Below, piece after piece: positions 57,600 to 64,000 of a stretch of DNA of 64,000 bases (the first letter of the stretch is position 1; the number at the start of each line of letters is the position of its first letter). The DNA is from Siphonodentalium dalli (Eukaryota; Mollusca; Scaphopoda; Gadilida; Siphonodentaliidae). The notes under the pieces are model-generated. The model was not told the DNA's origin and did no database searches. It saw only the letters and a program-made list of their open reading frames with translations. The DNA lies in the NCBI GenBank assembly GCA_032622095.1, contig CP136063.1, forward strand, positions 147,865,379 through 147,929,378. The letters are read 5' to 3'. The translations under genes and the position numbers were made by a program.

Positions 57600-58740
57600 C
57601 AAGAAAGCAATCCACATGTTGGTTCATTATCAATCAAGCTCAAATCACGAAATACACCGAGAACTTCAAGTTTACATTATATGGAAGAGTTATTTTCAGG
57701 CATATCCCAAAGTTATACTGCGAATCAATTGGGGCTCCAGAATGAAACTCCCTGGTTTCTGACCCACGCATAAGAACTAATTCATGTGCGAACTGACCTT
57801 GTGTGCATTCAAAACATTTTAATCTTTAAAGATACGGGCGGACTTCCCTGTGGGTGCAATCAATAATCGCATTCAAATCACACCAAATTTTCTTTTAATC
57901 GACCCATTCTACCCGCTGTCAGTTCAAACTCAAGCTGATCAACATTATTTCATGATTTGGAAATGATCAGACAGAACACGTGTACGTAATATAATTGTTC
58001 TTGCAAAGAGATGAATATTTTTCAATCCATTTATAGTATGTTCTCCTAACCTATATATGGTAATACATACCAAATAAGGAATATTACGATGAGTCGTATT
58101 GTGAGTTGTAAGTTATAGGCGCACCAAATTAGGGGTTTTACAACCGACGTATAAAGCGCGCGAATCTAAATAAGGAAATGGCGCAATATCGTAACTGCTT
58201 ATAAACAATCCACTGCGCTGTTTGCTATAAACTAAACAACAGTCGACGGTCACCTGTATTTTCTCGGACACAAAGCGTGTTTTGAGAATAATATCGCATT
58301 CATATCACCACTATGCTATATATTCTTGAGGAAACTATCGTAATTTGATAATGTTATTTCTAAATTATAACCTACAACGAAGGCCGTATTTAAATTGTAT
58401 ACGTTTGTGTCATGGCGCAGAATAAAACTTACGATGAAACAGTGTGTTGTAATTAGTTTGAGGTGAAACCATAAATGCACTGAACTATAAAGGGATAGTA
58501 TAGAATTACGTAGAACCACACTTTCATGAATTGCAAATAACGTTATATGCAGAGTTGTAGTGAAGTCCACGATTTATGATGCGCCTGTGCTATAAATACA
58601 GAGTGTGGATTTACCAGTTTTATTTTTAAACCGTGGTTATTTGCAATTTCAATACGGTCTGGTATCGACCATCGAAAAGATATTGATTTAAGTTGCCTGT
58701 GCAGATTCACCAGTCTTATTTTAGTTGTCTGTCATTGTTC
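57600..58740. other. Gap between visible PAL and IPK exons
   Basis: I searched the minus strand for the missing PAL segment (a PHG or TDVA-HQ motif ending in a phase-0 donor) and found none. IPK upstream and promoter sequence must lie in the right part, but no TATA box or initiator can be named with confidence. Confidence 0.5.
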
Positions 58741-58783
58741 TGTGTGTTCCTTATATGGAATAGGCCGATGTGTGGTCGTTTTG

Positions 58784-58944
58784 ATGTCTTCGGGTATAGA
58801 TGTCATCATAAAATTGGGAGGTAGCGCTATTACTGACAAAAATAAATTCGAAACATTGAAGGAAGAGGCGGTAGTCGCAGCGGTTAATTTATTGAAAGCA
58901 TGTGTTCAGAGATCGCTGAAATGCATAGTCGTGCATGGCGCAGG
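58784..58944 (+). CDS. IPK exon 1: start and KLGGSAIT loop
   Basis: 161 nt: 53 codons plus two bases of the Gly in HGAG, with donor GTAAGT. It encodes the N-terminal beta strand, the glycine loop and a long helix, ending CIVVHGA. Confidence 0.92.
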
Positions 58945-61851
58945 GTAAGTGGTACTTTATATATATATATATAAGTTATGTCCCATCAGAATGTAAGAAT
59001 GCAATCGATGTGTATGTTGTAGTTTTCTCGTAAATTCTTGGCTATTCACACGTAGGCCCAAGTCATTTCGTACCACCACCAGCACGTACCCTCCGAAAAA
59101 AGTCAACTCATACCCAATTTTGAGTCAACACGTAACCTCGAGGACTAAAAGATTGGGATGGAGACCGGAAAAGATGTGACAACTCCGGAGAGGTAGAAAT
59201 AAAGCGAGATATGGAGAAATTGAGTGCAGAGAGTGAGGCACAATGAGAGAGTATATATAACTTTTCTTTAGTAATTCTATGAATGTACTGTGATTGTTAT
59301 TTGTGTGCGCTCCATTACAAACATCAGTGTTTTCTGGCCAGTTTCTATGCACTTGTTCCACACCACATTCTATTAACGTTGATAGATATCTGATATTTGT
59401 CGAAGCATGCTGCGTTAATTAAAAAAAATATATTCCAGGTCGTTTGGGCACCACCATGCACGGCAATACAACTTGAATGCAGGGTTCTTAGGTCAACTGA
59501 CAGGAAGTGAAATAGAGGAAAGAAAACTTGGCTTATGCAAAACCAGACAATCTGTCCAGAAGGTAGCATATACACCCGAAACATCTATTCACACCAATGG
59601 ACCTATGTGTATAGGCCTATACGCGCAATAACACATTTATATTATAAAATAATATTGATGACATAAATTTAAGTGTTACTTCAAAGGATGGGTAATTTAC
59701 ATGTATGCTCGGACATGACATCTAATTTAGAAACCCTACTCACGAGGGCTTTACGACGTCAGTATCAGTTATCGAAGAACAGTCTTGTCATGTATGCAGT
59801 CTTTACACTATATTTAAACATTATAAGAAATAAGTGTTCCCATATAGTGAATAACATTTTCACTCAATAATAATAATGCATCACTTGATATGTTGCAGCT
59901 GCAGAAACTGTTGGTTGAGAAGTTTATAGACCATGGCATTCTAGCAGTGGCTTTTTCTGTGAGTATATCTGCACACAATCACTGGTGAATAATTTGTGAT
60001 TACGCCCCACATATACTAGAGCCACACTATGATACACATACATTCATTCGCGCATGCAAATCTACCGTAAAATCGCTCACTCATTACTATATTATTCAAG
60101 AATAATGTTCTATCAAATAAAACGTTTTATATAAATGAACCAACCTAATTCAGCGCATTAGGGTTCGTCAGCAGACAGATGTTATAAAAATACACAAATT
60201 GTGATATTTTATGAGGTGACACAAGAATTTAACTTTGAACCGACATGGCTCATGCGACCGTCAAAAATAGCACACGGAATTAGGTTGTAGGAATAAGACA
60301 AGTCGATAAGTACACGAAATATCCATCTACATGCTTTGTGTACATATACATGTTTCAATGCTCAAAATAAATCTGAGACACATGCACGTTTTATTTGAAA
60401 GGTTTTCGGATCTTGGCGCACAGAAAATGGAGTTATTGTTCGTGATAGCCATGACGTGGATCATATAAGACCTCTGACAGACATCGTGTGCAACGGTTTC
60501 GTGCCCGTGGTGCACGGCGACTGTGTTTTGGATACTGTACGAGGCTGTGGTATACTCAGTGGAGATACCATTATCAAGGTGTGTATACTTAGAAATTGCA
60601 TATAGATGCGGAGCCAAGTGAGGTCATGCCGATGTACGGTTGTAGTGGAATATATAATGATGGGTAACATGAAACAGAATGGTGATATCCAAACGATCAC
60701 GACATGATACATGTTGTCATTTTGACATGTGATTCCGAATAAAAGGTTATCTCACTTGGGGGGGGGGGGGGTGAACGGACCCACTGGTACAGACGAAGTA
60801 CCAACCTAGGCATATCCTATATAGCATTATTCATGTCTCCACTCGTTGGTGAGTTTTCTGGACTTCCGGGTATATACCGTCAAGGTGAATCTTGATCCAA
60901 GACTGCTAGGACTAATATTAATATTATAAAATCGCAAACCCGAACTTGCAGCGCCCTTTTACCGAATAATTCCATTAAACTGCTTAAAACTGTCGAGGAT
61001 GACAAGACTTTTATAAAATTTTAATCGATATTCTAACTTCTATACAGTAGCACACAGAAAATGGCAAGCGATATTTCCTGAAAACATAATTCAATGGTGT
61101 AAACTAGATAAACTTCCCTGTCTCACGACGCCTGACACAAAGCTGCAATGGCTACAATTCCGAATAAACTCACGAATATTATCAAAATAAAAATAGAGTA
61201 TCTCTCTAATTAAACAATACATTTATAGGTCTAAATTCAAGCCAATTAACTTATCGATAAATGTTTTCCTGAAAGAATTGAATCATATATATACCAATGT
61301 GAGAAGTATACCGCACGATGCCAATCGAAACAAAAAGAATTTTCGAAAAACTGGTTCCTTTTAGAAAAGGCTATACATATACGCACGAGTCAACACCAAT
61401 ACACTTGAGTGTCCTGGAAATGATCTCTTCACCAGTTCGAAAACTCACTTAATGATTGTAGGCCTACCCAGGGAATACTATTACTGACCACAATGCCGTA
61501 TGGTTAGATGTCGTACCGATTCTCCGTACACAGGAAGTACAAATATTTAAAATCCGAATTACTATATAACAATTAACATATATTCGATTTATCCCTATTG
61601 ACATGTAAGTCACTTGGAGTGCATATGATGTACGAAAGACGTGTAAATGAAGTGAGCGAGATATGAGCCAATTGGAAGAATGTCACTTTATCTATAATAG
61701 CATGTACCTATGTCTGTATTTACATTCATTAATTGACAAAAAAATCGCAAACCCAATTTGTTTCAGGAGATTTCGTCGTTTGCCTGTCCCGACAGAGTGG
61801 TTTTTCTTACCGATACACGTGGTATCTATGACAGACCTCCAAATATTGAAG
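58784..61851 (+). CDS. Isopentenyl phosphate kinase, 5' five exons (partial at 3' end)
   Basis: IPK phosphorylates isopentenyl phosphate with ATP to isopentenyl diphosphate, in the alternative or salvage branch of the mevalonate pathway. It is a cytosolic amino-acid-kinase-fold enzyme. The exons are 58784-58944, 59439-59562, 59899-59958, 60402-60578 and 61767-61851. All have GT-AG borders and consistent phases, giving 202 residues. Visible motifs are IIKLGGSAITDK (ATP-binding Lys/Gly loop), VVHGAGSFGHHHARQY (spanning the first intron, with the family's catalytic His), FGSWRTENGV, NGFVPVVHGD, GCGILSGDTI and VVFLTDTRGIYDRPP. All fit archaeal, plant and animal IPK. An upstream in-frame ATG at 58742 would add 14 residues. 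I chose 58784 because MSSGIDVIIKLGGS starts where family members do. About 60 C-terminal residues lie past the window. The gene is divergent from, and possibly nested in, the PAL gene. Confidence 0.92.
59439..59562 (+). CDS. IPK exon 2: SFGHHHARQY
   Basis: 124 nt after TATTCCAG. It completes the HGAG glycine and continues SFGHHHARQYNLNAGF to KTRQSVQK, ending in phase 0. This is the substrate-proximal segment of the family. Confidence 0.92.
59899..59958 (+). CDS. IPK exon 3: LQKLLVEKFIDHGILAVAFS
   Basis: 60-nt micro-exon between TTGCAG and GTGAGT, phase 0 on both sides. It matches the helix and strand that precede the S-FGSW motif in IPK. Confidence 0.88.
60402..60578 (+). CDS. IPK exon 4: FVPVVHGD and ILSGDT
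   Basis: 177 nt (59 codons, phase 0 both sides) with FGSWRTENG, NGFVPVVHGDCVLD and GCGILSGDTIIK. These are the most diagnostic IPK motifs in the window. The donor is GTGTGT. Confidence 0.95.
61041..61190 (+). pseudogene. L1/Tx1-like LINE C-terminal fragment in IPK intron 4
   Basis: A 49-codon reading with KWQAIFPENIIQW and TKLQWLQFRINSRIL, resembling the KWF-QF-INH segment of L1-type ORF2 C-termini (compare AFQFQINHNTL in the LINE at 36.9 kb). It ends at TAA 61188-61190. It is a relic within the intron between IPK exons 4 and 5. Confidence 0.5.
61767..61851 (+). CDS. IPK exon 5: VVFLTDTRGIYDRPP
   Basis: 85 nt after TTGTTTCAG. It reads EISSFACPDRVVFLTD, then TRGIYDRPPNIE plus one base, with donor GTATAT. 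It matches the VFLTDVDGVYD motif of the family. No following exon was recognised before the window ends. Confidence 0.9.
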
Positions 61852-61962
61852 GTATATATGTATAAGTTGATAAGGCAAATTTACACGGAACATGTGGCGT
61901 ATATATGTGTATCGATTTGAAGCTGTCCAAAAAATCCCACCACCAGTATATTATAGAGTGAT

Positions 61963-62127
61963 ATATAAGGATTAACTGTCATGTGGACTGTTTTTATGGA
62001 GATGTAACCGTGAGGTAAGTGGTCATAACTTGTGTAAAACCCGAAGGGTTTTACATACAGGTTATGACCACTTACCTCACGGTTACATCTCCATAAGAAC
62101 AGTCCACATGACAGTTAATCCTTATAT
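61963..62127. mobile_element. 165-bp near-perfect hairpin (MITE or foldback)
   Basis: Arms of ~80 bp starting TATAAGGATTAACTGTCATG fold to an apex AAAACCC-GAA-GGGTTTT, i.e. TTC on the minus strand. It lies in the IPK intron after exon 5. Confidence 0.88.
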
Positions 62128-62129
62128 TT

Positions 62130-63999
62130 ATATACATTTAGCGAAAAAGCCGCTTTTGTAAATGTATTTAAATCGAAAAGTGTATCGTGACAAAACCAGC
62201 CCAAAATATCACATAGCACCCTTGGCAAAAGTTAACAGGAACACTTTCTTTATATTGAAACCTGATGACTTATTAAGTCAATCCTGCGCGAGTCCAAATG
62301 CGCCCAAAACATTACGCGTTCTTCTTTCCGAAACATATATGACGCGGTGATGTAATTATGGGGCTGCAGTTATGAGCTCTTGCGCGTTCACCGAGAAATA
62401 ACTGCAACTAGTCACGTGGGCGCCGACCAATCGGAATGCTGGATTTAGTGATAATCACACTTAGTATGTAAATATATTATATTGACTGTTGAAGATTTCC
62501 AATCTGAACCCCTTGAAAGTATAGATGCACTAGAAGGCGCCATCCTTCGCCACAACTTTCACTTGAATTTTTAATCTGGTGATACACCCTGACACCCTGA
62601 TTCACCTCACATAGAAGAATATAAGAATGAAGAATAATGAGGAGACGCATGCAATCAACACCCGCCCTTTCAATGTATTCTGCCTATATGAAACAACGTG
62701 AATCTGTGAAAAACGCACATAGAAGTAAACAAATTGTATATTATATTTAGAAAACTAGAAAAAATTATATTCTTATTCGGGCACGAAAATATGGAGTTGC
62801 TCTGGATCGTAATAATATTTTTCTCTTGTCGTTTTGATTTCTAAATTTGAACTTAGTGCTTCGATTATTGGAAACTGAAGTGGTGGGATTGAGGGTCAGG
62901 TCTCATAAGGTAACAATTCAGTTCCTCTGATGCATAGATTGACCGACAGTGACCCATTATTATAGGTTAAAGTCCAGCTGAACTGTAACCTAATTTGAGT
63001 ATTGATATATCATCCCGTGTGTATCTAAGTCCCCTTAACACAAATCCGCAAAAAATCCCGTCAAAATATCCCGCAATTATTTTTTATATCTTGGGAACAA
63101 AACAGTCGCCGAAGATTTGTTTTCATTTTGCACTGCGCGCACATGGCTACTGGAGGAGCACGTGACATGACGTCACGGAGGGATCACAAATCATGAATTC
63201 CACGAAAAGGCGGCCATGGATACCGATAATGGGCATTTGCATCATTGTCATGTCATCGGGGAATGTTGTTGCTTCTTCTGTATTTCATTATTACTATCCA
63301 ATGAATATATTTTGGAATGGTCATTGCCCTCACTATACAATCTCTTAAATACCAGATATTGTGTGGAAATGTTATTTTTGTCACATTTCCCATATCACAA
63401 TCTGCCTCAATTACCATAGTATCCCCTTTTTGCACATATATTTTAGTAAAATGACGGTTTAACCCCTGCCAACAACCCGTTTCTAAGGTAAAAACAGTCG
63501 CATAGCAACCGTTGCCATGGAAAGTATTTTCGTGATTGCCCCCATATCTGAAAATAATACGTGGGACCTAATATACAAATGTGCCAAGTTTTATGCTTTT
63601 ATGACAATGTCCGCATTTGTTACACAAAAAATTATACCTAAAAAAATCGCACGGTGATTCCGTCACGCCCGTTGTGTGATTCCGTCACGGCGAACAAACC
63701 GAGTTAACTAGTAATATACACATAAGTGTGTGACAATGCGGCTTTTTTCTGCAAGTATAATGTATCTACTTTACTAATTGGGAACTTTTTCCAGGTCAGC
63801 TTGGCTGAATGAGCAGGGTTCTTCAATAGTACGGACCTACCCTCATATTGATGGCACTTTTTTGGTGATTCCGTCACGGACACAATTTGACCCAGAGTGA
63901 GATGATACTTAAATACACATAGCATTGTATATAATCAAATAACTTTGTATAGTATGTACAATGTTTTTTTATTTTAAGCGGTACCCTACTGGTCATAAT
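62130..63999. other. IPK intron or flank, no exon recognised
   Basis: The expected IPK C-terminal exon (DVTGG-like motif) was not found on the plus strand and no PAL exon on the minus strand. It holds the GTGATTCCGTCACG repeats and otherwise unassigned AT-rich sequence. Confidence 0.5.
63654..63878. repeat. Three copies of GTGATTCCGTCACG
   Basis: At 63654-63667, 63676-63689 and 63865-63878. Each contains a GTGA-5 nt-TCAC inverted pair. This could be part of a repeat that continues beyond the window. Confidence 0.7.
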
Positions 64000-64000
64000 T

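Noticed and set aside
57600-58700. Missing PAL N-terminal exons between the two genes
   Set aside because: A search of the minus strand for PHG, TDVA and HQ motifs with a phase-0 donor found nothing. The patch near 58240 lacks a matching frame.
58742-58783. Upstream in-frame ATG for IPK (14 extra residues)
   Set aside because: The added residues (MCSLYGIG...) have no counterpart in the family. The 58784 start places KLGGS at the normal distance from the N-terminus.
1-64000. tRNA, rRNA or other structured RNA genes
   Set aside because: No cloverleaf, rRNA core or snRNA motif was recognised by eye on either strand. A covariance-model search would be needed to exclude them.

Overview
The window is AT-rich DNA from an animal nuclear genome. 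It carries spliced genes with GT-AG introns, two LINE retrotransposons and many short DNA transposons nested in one another. A peptidylglycine alpha-amidating lyase (PAL) gene supports Metazoa, because PAL makes amidated neuropeptides. An isopentenyl phosphate kinase (IPK) gene, which is patchily distributed in animals, suggests a non-vertebrate, probably marine invertebrate. The phylum cannot be fixed from this sequence.

Only two host genes can be reconstructed, both in the right half. On the minus strand, six exons between 57595 and 33529 spell the C-terminal ~205 residues of a PAL enzyme. They contain two of the three expected zinc-ligand histidines, both disulfide pairs and a stop right after the propeller, so no membrane anchor follows. 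On the plus strand, five exons from 58784 to 61851 spell the first 202 residues of IPK, and its 3' end lies beyond the window. The N-terminal half of PAL was not found in the 1.2 kb between the two genes, so IPK may lie inside a PAL intron.

Positions 1-33400 hold no recognisable host gene and are a mosaic of repeats. These are: an exact-looking 850-bp tandem duplication whose units each contain a 448-bp foldback element built from GCGCTTAAGCGC palindromes (2891-4590); a 3.4-kb element with long inverted arms and a TA target duplication (4731-8168); inverted arms of a ~190-bp minisatellite (8680-11775); three copies of a ~2-kb element with terminal inverted repeats (called element A here) at 14773-16800, 22741-27425 and 28139-30012; and several hairpin MITEs. 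The middle copy of element A is interrupted by a TTAA-type MITE and by another 2.3-kb element that itself hosts a hAT-like element.

The 13.4-kb PAL intron at 34621-47983 is filled with transposons: a 5'-truncated L1/Tx1-type LINE with a 16-bp target duplication (36585-40105), a Russian-doll palindromic element with a KRBA2/Ginger-like integrase remnant (40588-42610), a CR1/Jockey-type LINE with its own insertion (43918-46579) and a LINE C-terminal relic (47053-47503). The 48-57 kb stretch contains the middle PAL exons, GGAAATTTCC-rich hAT-like elements (one with a perfect 8-bp target duplication) and two abutting TTAA elements. Three unrelated families use TTAA targets, and the copies of element A give a filled-versus-empty site comparison for one of them.
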